NCBI GenBank assembly: GCA_947568835.1 | Contig: OX387609.1 | Coordinates: forward strand, 7,579,660 to 7,643,659 | DNA length: 64,000 bases | Source of the DNA: Protonemura montana | Taxonomy: Eukaryota > Arthropoda > Insecta > Plecoptera > Nemouridae | Reading direction: 5' to 3' | Shown: in pieces, positions 1 to 13,253 of the stretch | Layout: each line of letters begins with the position of its first letter | Position numbering within the stretch: the stretch's first letter is position 1 | Translations under genes and position numbers: made by a program | Notes under the pieces: generated by a model | Told to the model about the DNA's origin: nothing | The model's database searches: none | The model's input: the letters and a program-made list of their open reading frames with translations, nothing else

Positions 1-639
1 GAAAGATCCGCGATATGTGCTGGGGACTCAAATGCTTCATCTCTTCTTTTGCTAGCGGTACCGAATTGATTCGCAAAAGAAATCTCGAATGAGGTTGCTT
101 TTTCGGTGACTCGACACCCTCTTCTTCCTCCTCAAGACTTTCTTCAATCGCCATCAGCTTCGGCGCCGACTTTGACCTCTCTAACGGCGGCCTATAATTA
201 TGTGATCCCGTCGACAGCAAAATCTTCCTTCGTGGTAACGACGGATTATCATAAACCGAATTCGCTAACGACAACCTTGCGTTCTGCCTACAAATCTTAT
301 CCCGTTTAAACTCATGCAAAGCCTGCGCTAGCTTGGAACGCAGCTGGACAGCCATCCTCTTGGCTATCGCCTCTTTAGAGCAGAGTACGGCGTGGCAACG
401 TAACTCCTGCTTAAGCTTGCGACCCTCGTGGCGGTAGACCCAGCAGAAGATGCGAGGAAACGCGGCTGGGGCGGCGCAGTAGGTGATGCGATGAGACCAG
501 TATTCGGTGAGACCATGCTCCTTGGTGACTGCCTTGAGGCCGCTCTGGGTGACGGTGATCTTCATCTGAACGTCTGGCTTCGAGGAGCTCGTGTAGTTTT
601 TCCACAGAGTAGACAGCGGCTTCTCGACGCATCCCTCAC
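1..639 (-). CDS. FAM43: FAM43A/B-like protein, coding exon 2 (partial; runs off left edge)
   Basis: Second coding exon of a FAM43-family gene, read right to left. It supplies residues 73 (split codon) to 285 of the visible protein. The acceptor at 640-641 (..TTTTTTAATCGTTCCAG) is followed by GT GAG GGA, which completes a Gly codon begun by the last base of exon 1. The frame then stays open to the window edge. Residues 73-185 finish a PTB/PID-like domain, with segments KITVTQSGLKAV (99-110), WSHRITYCAA (120-129), FCWVYRHEGRKL (137-148) and ELRCHAVLC (151-159). C-terminal to it are VYDNPSLPRRKILL (201-214), the family-typical RPPLERSKSAPKL (222-234), then an acidic run of glutamates (242-246). 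Vertebrate FAM43 proteins are about 330-420 residues with poorly known function; the PTB fold suggests binding of peptide motifs in the cytoplasm (inference). The remaining C-terminus lies outside the window. Confidence 0.95.
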
Positions 640-1298
640 CTGGAACGATTAAAAAATGGGATAATTAGCTTGGAGGCAAAGCTTTGTTTTTTACAAATTG
701 TCATAAAATCATTTGTTTGTGGTATAAATGTGTAGGAACAGCATTAGATATATGATTTGTTGTGCATATTACGGTAGGGAGTGGCATCTATGGAGGTATA
801 TAACAAAAGGATGACCAGCCTGGCATCCGAGAATCTGAGCCGAGAACCTAGCATAGATTCTCTCTTATATTTCAATTACCAAGTTAAGTAGATTAACTTC
901 AAGACGATTAATCTGGAGTTACCAAACACAAGAGGGTATTATAATTAATTTAAACAAAAATTATCCAATGAGCTTGTGCTCAATGAGATAGCATATAATA
1001 ATCAATACTTGACAAAAGTTGCATAAGAAGTTTTCTCCCCCTTAATGATGCGGGAATGTGTATTGAGTTACTTATTATTTAAGGGGTTGTTTACGGGGCA
1101 AGGTAGTGAAAAGCCTGAAAATCTCAGATAAAGTCGGAAAATGAGATCAATACGAAGGAAAATATTGACTTAACGTCATTTTCCCTGCGTCGCTCGTGTG
1201 GAAAATTGGCATGCAAAGGTTTGATCGAATAACGAACCTGTTGTCGTTGTCAATGAAAGTGTACTCAGATTTCTTTGAAAAAAGTCAGCCAAGAGGTA

Positions 1299-1334
1299 GT
1301 TACTAGAAGCTACTAGAAGCTACTGGAAGCTAGA
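1299..1334. repeat. 11-bp tandem repeat, three units
   Basis: TACTAGAAGC(T) repeated three times with one change (TACTGGAAGCT). Short and intronic. Confidence 0.7.
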
Positions 1335-4300
1335 AACTAACACTACGGATCGTTAACCAGGGCCTACTCAGGGTGTTAAAGGTTGGGGGAAACTGAAGTG
1401 GTATCAGCAGAGAAAATCAGGGTTTATGTTACAAATTGTGAATCGATAGGAAATATAACGTACAAGATTTTCATTGGATTATAAGCATAGAAATAACGAA
1501 GGAGATTTTCCAAGAAAAATAAATCTTATATAAATATAAAAGAAACTTCTAGAACGAATTGCGAAAAGCTGAAAAACGGATAGTAAAAAAACCGAAAAGT
1601 ATTTCCATAATCTCAAAGAAGTACAGTAATTGTATGATTGCAAAATAAAGACGCTCAACACGACTGTCAATAAAAAGGAAATTTATGTGACTTTTCACGC
1701 CATGTTATCTTGTTCGTGTCAGCCTTGGGAAAATGAACAATGACACTCAATGACTCGAGCTACAACGTAATTAAAATAACACCTTTCTCATAATGCAATC
1801 GGACAAGACCCCCGATGACAGGTAACTACAGCAATTAGTGCTTATAGGTAATGAGTAAGTTGGTTTTTGTTCATTTGTAGGAGCACCTAAATTAGTTTTT
1901 CGCTTGAAAAAGTTCCACCGCCTTACTTATTTTTTTTTAGATATATTTAGATCCCCTAGGTTAAATATAAAAAGTCTTTTAACTTTATTTGGAAATAAGT
2001 TAAAAAAAAAACAATTTAAAGTGAAATTACACCTTTCTCGAGAAAACTTGATGCCTCAGGTGAAGTCGTTTAAAAAAAAACTTTACGTAAACAACTTAAA
2101 TCGTATTCTTTTTTAACTTATAATACTTTTTCTAATAATAATATGAAAATAATGCTCACTGAGGCGCAAGAGTTTCTTTGAAAAAGCCAACTCGATGCGC
2201 GAGCTCAAGTTTGATCGCTATGGGGCATGGAAATTTTATCTCAAAATAGCACGCAGCACGTTTAAGCCGCAAAGAAAAGCAAATGCCATCGAGACTCACA
2301 TTACAAGTAAAATACGACGGGGGAAATCTGTTCTTGATAACGAATTGTTGTACGGCGCCGTTACCGCGCGGAAATTCCGCTAAAAGCATGCTTGAGTTTC
2401 ATGATACAGTGCATTTGCATATATATATTTATATATTTAGAGGAAAATCATATGAAAATGAATGGCTAGGTCAGGACGAGCTCTAGAGCAGTCATAATGA
2501 CTGCCGCAATCAGACATGAATGCTAATTAAAGGCCAGATACAAAGGGTATGGGGCGCTACGATGACCCAATTATGTTTTCAAACTTTGCACTGTTTCGTG
2601 CCCTTGGCACTGGTTAAAAGAAATATATTTGCAGCCCTAAATTTAGAACTACCTTTGTTTGATAGATGAACCTCCGTACCTTGGTTAGGAAAATATTTCT
2701 GTGGATTTCTGGCCCTGAGCCACCTTGATATACATGTCCTGAGCCACTTTGAGAGTTTTGGTTACAGTGGAGGTGCCGGTTATGGCTATATGCACGTCTA
2801 GCTGGCTTAGTTTGAGCGACAACTTCTTACGGCCAGTTTTAATGTCTTTCTGAAGGAAAATTAAGTTTGTAGCTTCAAACTTCATAAAGAAACCACTTTT
2901 TTTTTATGTAGGTACAATTTTAAACACATCGAGGTGCCGGGTTCATTCTCTTTGGGTCATCTAATTAGTCTTTTCTTAAAGAACAAAAAAATCAATATTT
3001 TAAAAACTAGATCTTTTTTTACACGTTTTGGAAGTGCTTTTTTAGGGAGACTACCAAAATGTAGAGCAATAACTTCAATCCCTAGAAGAATTTCAGTTTT
3101 TCATTTCCTATTCACATTTGTAGCAAACTCAGAAGTTTCCTCTCAGAAGATAAACACAATAAAGGCTCAATTGAATCTCTTTAGTCTATAATCTTCATTC
3201 TCTTATTCTCTTATTCGATTCTTAGCTACTTCTGAACCTTCTAAGAACCTCCCGAGGTCCTCCACCCACTGGCAAGGAGCGATCACTGACGCTAGAAAAA
3301 CACAGCAGGTTTTTTTTTTGTAATTTCATCTAGAAGGACTATCAAAGGGCTTGTAATGACGTCATACCGGCGAGGGGTGGGAGAAACAAAAGGCTGTCGC
3401 TAGTTGAAGACAATGGGGCGTGAAAATCAGGTGGAAATCTTGAAAGAGCCGAGAGTGGCGTGAGGGGGGGGGGGGGGGGGGGGTCGGAAAACTCTTGCTG
3501 TCTTGTTAGTCTGCTGAGAGGCTTGGGGACAAAAGACGAGTCTGACGCACTGATGTCTGACGTCAGTCGGAAAATTGCATGGAAATTCAATGATGATATT
3601 ACGTTTTATATTAAGTTTGTGTACTGTTTTTTTTTTGTTTGTTGTGTTTGAGCAAGGATAATAATAATAATTTATAAGAAAAGTTAAGATTGTTAGGTTA
3701 GATTTGATGCAGGGTTGCCAGTTCAAGAAGAGATGAGTAAAAATTTGCTTTACTTTATTTAATGATTCGTTTTTGTTATTAACTCATTTTTGATAAATAA
3801 TTCTAATAAATATCAAGAAAATAAGGGCACAAAGAAGAGCAGAAAAAGCAATATTTCCTGTCAATGGTTCTAAAAGAGAAAATTTCCAAATTCAGTCTAT
3901 GTTAAGTAGGATTAGCAACTTTAATTGCGATTTAAGTAGAATTTAGAAAAGTAGATTAAGACAAATCTTAAAAACTGTCAAATTAGTCTGTCAAATACGT
4001 TTGCTCCAGCAAGCCCTAGAATATATTTAAACTTTCCCGGTTAATAACATTTAAATCTTCCCCTTGCGGTTTTCTGACGTCATTTTCGCCCAACTTTCTC
4101 ACTAAATCTTGATTAACATTAATTAACCGTGAAACTTGCGTAATTAAACCAGATTTCCCAGCGTGCTCAATAGCTTTAAAGCTGGAAATATGACATCAAC
4201 TTTAAAAGAGTTTTCTTTTCAATTTTCTTGAGGAGGAGAAGCACTTTTTTATGGGAAACAATATGTCGAATCGCAGTTCCCTACTCAAGAATTAAAGTAC

Positions 4301-5221
4301 TACATGACTTTAGAATTGTATAAATTTAATTGTAAAGTTAAATGTCATTCAAGATTTTTTTCTATTTGTACCTATGCTTCTGGCATCATAAGTTTTAATT
4401 AGGTTTTGTTCATTTAATGTAAATGTCAGTTACTTATCAAGTAGCCGAGGTTTTATGGGGAAATGATATTTTAATAGGATGTGGAATAAAATAAAACGTG
4501 CCATAATCAAATTAAATACAAAAAACGTGATATTTACAATATTTCAAAAAAAAATAACAATCAAATAGACTTTGCTTAGGTCAGTTTTTTCTATATCCAG
4601 TTAAATTAACAACCGGATGTTAAGACAGTGACAATTGAAACGAGTCTTTAACGGGCAGTTATCTTTTTAACCGAGCATTGTTAAACATGCTCTTAAATAA
4701 AAAACTATAATTATTTACGAATAATGAACAATTTTCTCACGACTTTATCAAATTAGTGCAAGTGCAAAGTACTTACAAAAATAATTGCAAAAAAAAACTT
4801 CACAAGAAAAAAACCACCCGAAGTGTCATTAATCTATTTTTAGCACAAAAACGTGTCACCGAATGACGCAATCCGGCGTACATTTAACAATTGTCATTCA
4901 TGAGTGCAAAAATCTGAACGAGTTTCCTCTCGACGCACAACGAACAATCATATTTCGCTGCCATTTGCATATACATACTTAATGAACCCGATGTGCAACA
5001 TTAATTAATAATTCTCCCCTGAAACAATTGCTGTACCTTCATGCATTAAGTACTGAACTAGATATGGAACGTTGATCTCGATTGTCTTTGCTCGTATGAA
5101 TAAAAAGTCTTGCCCGAATCTGGGTGCCACTAGCTAAAATTTTTAAGAAAGGATGTTTTGAAATCGCATTTGTTATTGGAGTAAAATTTGAATAATCTGT
5201 CAGGTGTAACGATTTTATCAT
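1335..5221. other. Intronic stretch without recognised gene
   Basis: AT-rich with scattered short frames that I judge to be chance. It holds the G20 run and, at 4605-4690, a possible diverged fold-back MITE. I see no coding exon on either strand. Confidence 0.6.
3464..3483. repeat. G20 homopolymer
   Basis: Twenty consecutive G. On the FAM43 sense strand this is a C tract. Length may be inexact in assembly. Confidence 0.9.
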
Positions 5222-5750
5222 GTAGCGCTTATGCTGAACCGTCTGTGTGAAAAATGGCCGCCAAATGACTACCATACCGCGACAAAAATGGAAGATGCTA
5301 GTAGATGGAGACACCGTCGTTTCGAGTGTTAAGAAATTAATATCGTTTTAACAAAAACATATTTGACTTGGGTTTTGAATGCTACGTAAAGGACAACTAA
5401 ATTTCCCGACGTTTCGCAACATGCACTAGTCACTTCTTCAAGGGTTAGAGCAATCCTAACAATTTTCCGACACCAAAAGAACTACATAAAATTTCATTTC
5501 AAATAGTTTTTGTTAAAACTAGTGCTAATCAAGTAGACATGAGTCTAAAAACCATCATAGTTAATATCGTTATTTCTCGCAGATTACTCGCATTTTAAAC
5601 TGGTTTATTCTCAAGTAATCTTTGTTGTAGCCAACCTCAAAGATTGATGTATGAAAATATCGATATTTTCGACCGTAAGCGCCATACGGTGACACCTACA
5701 GTTACCACGTGTTGACGGCTAGTTGGCTCAGCAGAACGCTTAACATTAAC
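5222..5750 (+). mobile_element. MITE family B, copy 1, interrupted by a family A MITE
   Basis: The left end is TAGCGCTTATGCTGAACCGT, followed by AAATGGCCGCCAAATGACTA and ACACCGTCGTTTCGAGTGTT. The right half resumes after the inserted element with TATTTCTCGCAGATTACTCG and AAGCGCCATACGGTGACACC, ending AACGCTTAACATTAAC. The ends form an imperfect terminal inverted repeat (AGCG.TAATGTT.AAC). No coding capacity. Confidence 0.75.
5348..5560 (+). mobile_element. MITE family A, copy 1, nested in family B
   Basis: Begins TTAACAAAAACATATTTGAC and ends AGTTTTTGTTAAAACTAGTG, CTAATCAAGTAGACATGAG. Internal marks are CTAAATTTCCCGACGTTTCG and CACTTCTTCAAGGGTTAGAG. Direct repeats TTAATATCGTT flank it at 5337-5347 and 5561-5571. 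An uninterrupted family B copy at 9690-9990 shows the empty site. Confidence 0.75.
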
Positions 5751-7660
5751 ATCTGATTGTTAACTCAATGGTAAAATTCTAGCAATATGTCCAACAATTA
5801 CCCGACATCGAAGCAGAGTCGAATAATTAGCCTCGGGTTAAGTAGATGGATTGCCACCAGACAGCGACAGGCACGCATGTGTACTGACCCCATGACAATT
5901 GAATGAAGCGCCCAGGCCTTGCTCATACCAGAAGAACCAGACCGGAAGCCGGCATAAAGCGAGACAGAGAGAAAAGATGCACTCGATTGACTGAATTAAC
6001 AACTGTAATTCACTAATTGCTAGGCTTTTTTGATAGCAGCTTTCAAAAATAAAAATGTTTTTAATTGTATGATGATAATTGTACTGTGTTTTATTGATTA
6101 GCAGGTTGTTGTAGGTTGTAAAGTAATAAAATAATAACGTTATTGTGTAAAAAGTCTTTACCAGAGGCTAGGGAAAGAAGACACCTGTTGGTATAGGTAT
6201 TAGTTACCTGTGAAAAATATGTCCGGAAAATTAAATTACAGGAACATAAAGGGAAAATAAAAAAATAAAAAAATGGACATATGATCTTACGTAAACCTAG
6301 TAAAATAATTTCACCTTTATATGGTTTTACCGTCGATTTTAATTAATTTTAGATAGGTTGAAATAACTTTTTGTAAATACAGGGAAAAATGCAGCTAATA
6401 AATGTAATAAATGCCAACAATAAATTGCTAATAAATTGCCCGAAGAATAAGGTCTCATAAATATAGTTTTGTCTTCAAGAAAGCCATGATACCATTTATT
6501 TTACAATCGTCTTTGTAAGTAAATGTAAGTCTGTGGATTAGAAAATCCCTTAAAAAAAATTTTACATAAAGTATAAGAAGCTTGTTACGAAAAAGAAAAA
6601 GAATTGATATAATATCACACTTTTGTAATTTTCTTCCCCGAGTAAGAAAAACTTCTCCTCAAGACGTGTCTTTGAAGTAGAGACGAAGTTCCACTATGAA
6701 GTGCTAATTTATTTTTTTGCTATCAACTGTAATTTCTTATGCAAATCGCGCGCCTTTGTTTGAACAGCTGCACTGCTATAAGGGATTTTGCAAAATGTGA
6801 CTGAACATAAAAATATGAATACTAATTTATCAGAAATTGAACATTTTCTAGGAGATATTTCACGTCTAAAGCACCATGATAACTACTAAAAAATAAAGAC
6901 TCGTTCAAAAAAGAATGCACAAATATAACGGACAGTTATTACTCAATCGACAATGGAATCGAGGAATACAATTTGAATGGTTCTACCGTAGGTAAATATT
7001 ATACTTGCATTTTATTTCATAAAACAAATTCCAAAGCATTTAATTTTATTGACATATGCCAAATATTTTGTATGTTATTAAAAATTGGCATGTACACTAG
7101 AAATGTTCATGGAATGTAACGAATAAATATAAATACTGGTTGAAAGATTCGACAACTTTTAAAATATTCCAAAACAAAATATTCGCAAAGCTCACTGGTT
7201 TTTATTGAGATGGGTCGCCAATATTGTCAACTAGATCGAATCTTTATGTAAGGACATCTTAGATGTCTCAGCAAGTCGAGATTGACCCATATATATCAAT
7301 AGAGAACACATGTTAGCCCATTTGTACATAATTCTGAATCACTGTCACTCGTGTAATGGGATGTTAGAATATCACTAGAAATAAACCAATAAAGCTGGAT
7401 TTTTAAATCGGGAAGATCGAGAAAGGGGGCTTCTAAATCACTTATCCACTTTGACACTGCCGATGCAGAACATTATTTGGTGTATGGACACATGTCTATC
7501 TCTTAACGAAGCTCTAGTTTTGAAAAAATAAATAAATATCTGATAAAGTAAATTATTTTTTGTGACATTTCGTTAATTTTAACTAGTTACCATTTCAGAA
7601 GTGAAGCTTAAGGTATTAATAAATAAATTGTTATAATTGCCGTTCCTAGAGGTACCCGAG

Positions 7661-7684
7661 CCCCCCCCCCCCCCCCCCCCCCCC
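7661..7684. repeat. C24 homopolymer
   Basis: Twenty-four consecutive C; on the FAM43 sense strand a G24 tract with quadruplex potential. Confidence 0.9.
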
Positions 7685-8774
7685 TCCTGCACGTCGCAGC
7701 ACGTGGGCAGTTAACGTGTCCACTTGACCCCAATGCGGCGGGGGTCAAACCGAGTCCATTCATGTCAGTGGTCACATCGCAATGTCACCCAAAGGGTTCT
7801 AAAGAGAGCATGAAGGCATTTCGCTCATAGATACAGGCGATGCTTGGGGGAGATGCATTTGTCGCTTGTGTACGGCGGATATTTTAGGTTTGGCGATGGT
7901 TTATGGGTATCTAACAGATAAATAACGATTTATTTTGTTCCAGACGATTTTTAAATTCTTTTGATGGAAGATAGTTATCAAAGACTTGCCGCCGGAAAAC
8001 AGGAAAGATATTCCAAAATATGTTTCTTATTTTTTGGCCGTATGTGGTCAATGGCTGGTTAAAATATTAACAGACAGTTAAATCATTCGTCAGCTTATTA
8101 AAAGCTCTAATTCAGACTTAACGGCTTACTAGAAAATGGAGAAGTCAGTTAATATCATTGAGAAATTTATTTCTGAACTTTTCTTTTTCATTTATTTGCC
8201 CTATCAGTGATTTTGTAAGTAATTAAAATTGTTTTTTTTTGCAAACTCTTGTTCTAGTAAGAATCTGTTTCAACTAATTCGTAACCAATCCGGAAATTTC
8301 CTGATTTGGAACGAAATTTTGAGGAAGTGTAGTAGTATTCAAAATAAGAGAGACAATTTCTCCTACTGCCCGATGTTGCATGTCCCTGAAAGCGACACAC
8401 ATCTATTCATGAATTGAGTGCCTCTGTACTGACAGACGATCAAAATCACGTATCAAAACTTAGTGACACATCACGTAAGAAAATTCCAATCTCCTTTTCC
8501 ATCGCGCGGTTAACTCGCCATTTTGAACGTAATGCCTGCATCAGCATAACATTACCATGTTCGTAATGTACCGCGCCTTCATGGAGATATTCGGAAGTGT
8601 TATTTACGTTCGGCAAACAACCTCTTTTCTTTTTCTTTCGACTGTTATGTTCTTCGATCTGCCGTCTGCACAGTCCAACGCTAAATATTTCAAAGTCTAG
8701 AGGGACAAGAAGAACGCTAAGCCGGGCTTAACCCATTTGTGTTAAAAAGTTCTTTCCCTTTACCTCATCTCGCG

Positions 8775-8794
8775 TTTTTTTTTTTTTTTTTTTT
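8775..8794. repeat. T20 homopolymer
   Basis: Twenty consecutive T. Comparable A tracts lie at 20213-20231 and 25380-25397. They could be retroposon tails, but no element body was recognised beside them. Confidence 0.8.
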
Positions 8795-9689
8795 ATAAAC
8801 AACGCTTATTCAAAAGTTGTTGTAGAGTAAGTTTTGAAGGGTTTCACCTGTGACCTTATTAAGGACTTAAGTAGTTTTTTATGCCCTTGTTTTTCCTAAA
8901 CGTATATAATCGTTTTCGTCGTATTCAGAGTTTTTCGCCATTTTTACTACAATTTTAATGGATTTAAACTGAAATTTTATGAAGATCCCTAATCTGCAAC
9001 TTAAAAGAATGCCTGTACTTTTGATTTTGCTCTGAGAAAAGAAAAAACCAAAAGGAGGTACGCTCATCCCAAACGCATCTAAAATATCGACCTCTTCAAG
9101 TGTGATGGTCTAGTCAAGGACAGAATGAAAGGTATCTGGGAATAATTAAATATGTCTCGTCATCACTGATGAAAGTGAGAATGTTTAACAAAAAGTGGAG
9201 ACTTGCTCAACGTTAATAGGTATGCATCCTGTACGATGACTTGCTTTTTTGAAACGACTATCTCTTATTTTCTTTGAGCACCTGCGGTGGTGGAGGGAGG
9301 GGGGGGGGGCAAAGGCGAGGGGAGGAAGGAAATCTCTCCAGGCTTGAGGATAAAACTGAGTAAATAATATGCAATAAAAATATTATTTTAACTTTCGCAG
9401 TTCATTCAACTTTTTCATTTTTCATGGGTAGTCTATAATTAATCATTATGATCATGTCCGTCAGAATCGTAAGGAAGGCCGTGGTGAAAGGAGAGTAAAG
9501 ATTTTTAAAAACAAAATTTCTAGAGGCTGTGCATTCCATTTAAATGTATTTTTTCTTTTTATATTTACTTAAATTGGTAAGAAATGAGCGGAATTTGATG
9601 GCAAAAGTAAACGGAATACAACTTAAACTCATCATTAGATTTATAATACGTTATCAGTAGTGATAATGTTGAGATGAAGTCGCAAAAAT

Positions 9690-9990
9690 TACCGGCCGAT
9701 CACTACTATACCGACAAAAATGGTGGTCGTCCAGAGATGGAGTCACCGTCGTTTCGAGTCTCAAGACACTTCTTTTCGCTATTTCTTGCAATTACTCGCA
9801 TTTGAGACTCGTTTACGCATCTATTAATCTGTATTATTGCTAATCTCAAATATTGATATACCTGTATCGATATTTGAAGCGTTATTATTGAATTGTAACA
9901 GACGCAAGCGCCATCGGGTGGCCACAACTGTACCCACGCACTGCCGTCTCGTTTGCTTAACAGAGCGGTTAAAACTAACGCTGTACTCTG
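9690..9990 (+). mobile_element. MITE family B, copy 2 (partial)
   Basis: Starts in CCGATCACTACTATACCGAC and runs through GAGTCACCGTCGTTTCGAGT, AATTACTCGCATTTGAGACT and AAGCGCCATCGGGTGGCCAC to the inverted-repeat region GAGCGGTTAAAACTAACGCT. The left terminus is missing. Confidence 0.7.
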
Positions 9991-10574
9991 ACTGAGTATA
10001 AAATCTCTGTTACACGAATTCCAAGAATTTTTTTTTTTGTCAAAATCGCAAAGAATTTCACGACTAGCCAAGCAAATCTGAACGGATTGAAGTGATTTGA
10101 TAACCGATGGAATTTCAAAGCCAAGGGCGAAGCCAAGCGGTAGGGTGGGAAGGGTGCGAAGGGGGGTGGGATATGATTTATCCCCCCATGTTTGCTCCTA
10201 GCGAACTACACTACTAACCTTCATTCGTTCGTTTATCTTGTTTTTGATTCTGAAAATCGAAGCGATCACGGATGAATAGGTCCAGTCAGAGTATTTTTGT
10301 GAATACACGCGAGTTTATCGACTTTTTTCCCCGGTGTTTTTCGAGTTTTTGCTCAAACAGAGTAAAAATAAGTAGCAAAAACACCGGGTAAAAGATTCGA
10401 TTTCAGTTTCAAAAGAAGAAACCAGATAATATGTTGGAAAAATATCTTGGCAGACAATTTCCTCTCCCAATTTCCTCTCTATCTAAACTTCCTAAGCAGA
10501 TCATTCTCATTTGCTTGAATAAAAAAAGTATAATTTGACAATTGAGTCAATTGTTTTTAATAACTTATCCACAC

Positions 10575-10800
10575 TGTTTCCTTGTGTTACTGTTTCCATA
10601 GCAACCAGGTAAACTTGCATAGATTATGAAATCGCAGCCTATCAACAATCCAGGAGCCGTGATCCACAAGGCAGAGTTTACGCTCAACCACCATAAATCT
10701 TGGGGTAAAATTTTTTTATCACCATGGTAACAACACTTAAAATTCTGGAAACACTGTATGTGATTAGCTGATCAGTTTAAGCACTGATTTAAGGATTCGG
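10575..10800 (-). repeat. Dispersed element D, copy 1
   Basis: Reverse orientation: CTTGGGGTAAAATTTTTTTA, TCACCATGGTAACAACACTT, GGAAACACTGTATGTGATTA and GCTGATCAG. The core shared by the family is a 'ccaatcacatac..gttaccatggtgacaac' segment followed by a Gly-rich-like 'aaatttagggggttaagctt' segment. Confidence 0.55.
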
Positions 10801-11084
10801 ACCAAGCATTGCCATGATGACAGCCTTTTCTTGTTAAAAAAAATCATTTTATATACGAATAAGGGTACAAAAGCCATTCTTCCCGAAAAATCAAGTGGCT
10901 TTGCCCATATTTCAGAGAATTTACTGTACAATATCGTGAAATTTATGGAAATATTTTAAACTCCATTAAGTTCCTGCATGTCTCTACCGAACACATTTTC
11001 CCATATCTTCTTTTAAACCTAATAAAAAAAAATTTAAAAAAATGCAACTCTTTTCTTCCACGTACATCACGCAAGAAAACCTCT

Positions 11085-11350
11085 GGACGAAAAAACGACC
11101 ACCTCGGTTCCCCTTCCTTGAGCGCAATTCAAGTTGCATGTCATGTGCTCTGCCGTGAGACCCGAGTTCGAATCCCGTCCCCGTCTCGCTCATGTGCGCC
11201 CCCGTGCGAAGAGGTTTTTAGCAACGTAGGCAGTCGCCGAGATCGGTTGGTAAGCCCTTACTTGGGACCATGCCGTTGAAGGGATGGTCTGATTTCTGAT
11301 GTGGGCGAAGAAACTAGCTGGAGATGCTATACTGGTAGAACAGAACATGG
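11085..11350 (+). repeat. Possible tRNA-derived SINE fragment
   Basis: A GC-richer island in AT-rich DNA carrying GACCCGAGTTCGAATCCCGT (11159-11178), followed by GTCGCCGAGATCGGTTGGTA and CCTTACTTGGGACCATGCCG. The B-box is good; a complete tRNA fold is not evident. Seen once only, so the family assignment is inference. Confidence 0.35.
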
Positions 11351-12423
11351 CAAGGGTTCATTTCCGCTAAGAAATATTTTTATCTCTTTACTTGAAATCT
11401 TATTTCAAGTCAATTGAAGTCAATATAAAATAATATATATAATAATAATAATACATATTTCAAGTCAATTCAGTCAATTGAAAACAGAGAATTGCATTGC
11501 AACGCATTGCAAGCGTTTTCAATTTTGTATGTCCTAATTTAAGCGTAATGGTCCAGTTTTTTTTTAGCTCTGAGCTTGGCGTTTAACTCACACAAAAAAA
11601 AGATTTTAACTCACATTTTGTCTAGGAGTTAAGACAGCAGTGTAAGTAGCTAGATGTTTTATTTTTCTATTCTAATCTAGTCTAATCTAATCCAAAAACT
11701 AATCAGAGATTACTCCACATCACCCCTTTCCCTAAGACTAGATTTGGAGCATTGCTCCATCATCCTCATCCTCATCCTCACCCTCGCCCAAGTTTAGCAA
11801 GACCAATGCGCAAAAACAATGCGCGCATTGAAATCAGACATATATTTCAAATGTCTTCAAAATTTACGCTTCCAATCGACCCAACTTGCTGGAAAATCTC
11901 ACACTGCTTAAGTTTTGTCTTGACAAAACTCTTAGCGTGAAATCTCTCAGAATCGCACATCTAAATGTTTAAAGAGCAAACATTCGAATTGTCACAACCA
12001 CATGAAATCTGAATACGATTAAGTGCACTATTATGACCCAGTTCCCTCGTATGTTTGTTTGAACGCTAATGTACACCTTCAGAGCAGGTGCATTATATCA
12101 CTCATTTTCTCTGCAAAAGGATTTTGTTGTTCTAACAATACGTGAGGTCTTCTTTGTCGCATAAAGTGTGCACTTTTTTTGCTCTGCATTTTACGAGGCT
12201 GACGTGAGTTTTCATCTACTGAGCAAATTTAGCTCATTTGAATTATTTACATAATCTTTTATGAAGAAGCTGGCCTGGATTGTCATGATACACGAACCGG
12301 GAATCTCTAAAAATAGACAACGGGTAAAGTACTGAATAATAATCCAGTGTAAATGTTAATACATGGGTAGTTTAGTTGAAGTAAAATATATTTCTAGAGT
12401 CACGTCATCATATGCATGTGCAC

Positions 12424-12911
12424 GATGCTCTGTACACGTGATAACATAAGATAGCAGAATTGAGAAGCTCTGTCAGGCGATCTCAACATCTTCATGGCTA
12501 CCAAACGTTGAATCTACCATTGAACCTCCTATGCTAGACAGTGATGTACCCGTGGTAACATAAGATATCAGAATTGAGAAGCTCTGTCGGGCGATCACAG
12601 CATCTCCATGGCTACCAAACGTTGAATCTACCATCCTAGGCCATGATATACCCGTGGTAACATAAGATAGCAGAATTGAGAAGCTTTGTCAGGCGATCTC
12701 AGCATCTCCATGGCTACCAAACGTTGAATCTACCATTGAACCTCCTTTGCTAGGCCATGATATACCCGTGGTAACATAAGATAGCAGAATTGAGAAGCTC
12801 TGTCAGGCGATGGCAGCATCTCCATGGCTACCAAACGTTGAACCTCCTATGCTAGGCCATGATATACCCGTGGTAACATAAGTTAGCAGAATTGAGAAGC
12901 TCTATCAGGCT
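12424..12911 (+). repeat. 114-bp minisatellite, five units (array 1)
   Basis: Units start at 12442, 12556, 12658, 12772 and 12874 (TAACATAAG), with spacings of 114, 102, 114 and 102 bp. The core is AGAATTGAGAAGCTCTGTCA, CATCTCCATGGCTACCAAAC and GAACCTCCTATGCTAGGCCA. The 102-bp units lack about 12 bp of different parts of the 'taccattgaacctcctatg' segment. Function unknown; it lies in the FAM43 intron. Confidence 0.93.
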
Positions 12912-13253
12912 CCTTGGTTCCTATAAGTTAAGCGATTGATGGTAATGTTTGTTTTCAAAGTTGGTAACCACAAAAAGACAGATTTTTCATTTCCAAATCA
13001 CATTTCAACAAAATTGAATAACCTTAGCCAATGAGATAAAAAAAAAAAGCCATCAGATTTAACGCCACCAACAAAATTACAGAAAATTTTATAATTCACA
13101 AAAAATTACGCAATTGAGGTCCGACCTCTGCGGATTTTGAAAACGAATCACTCACAAGGCGGAAGCAGTTTGCGGGAGCGAAATTCCAAAAACTAATCAA
13201 AGAGTTTAATCACGTAAATTTTGTCGACACTTTTCAAACTTGGTATGCTATGA

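Larger units (their letters stand above)
5751..9689. other. Intronic stretch without recognised gene
   Basis: Contains the C24 and T20 tracts and a juxtaposed splice-like motif at about 6207. Otherwise I recognise nothing. Confidence 0.6.

Noticed and set aside
3427-3726. Pro-rich or Gly-rich ORFs across the G20 run
   Set aside because: They arise from the homopolymer and AT-rich flanks; similar frames overlap on both strands.
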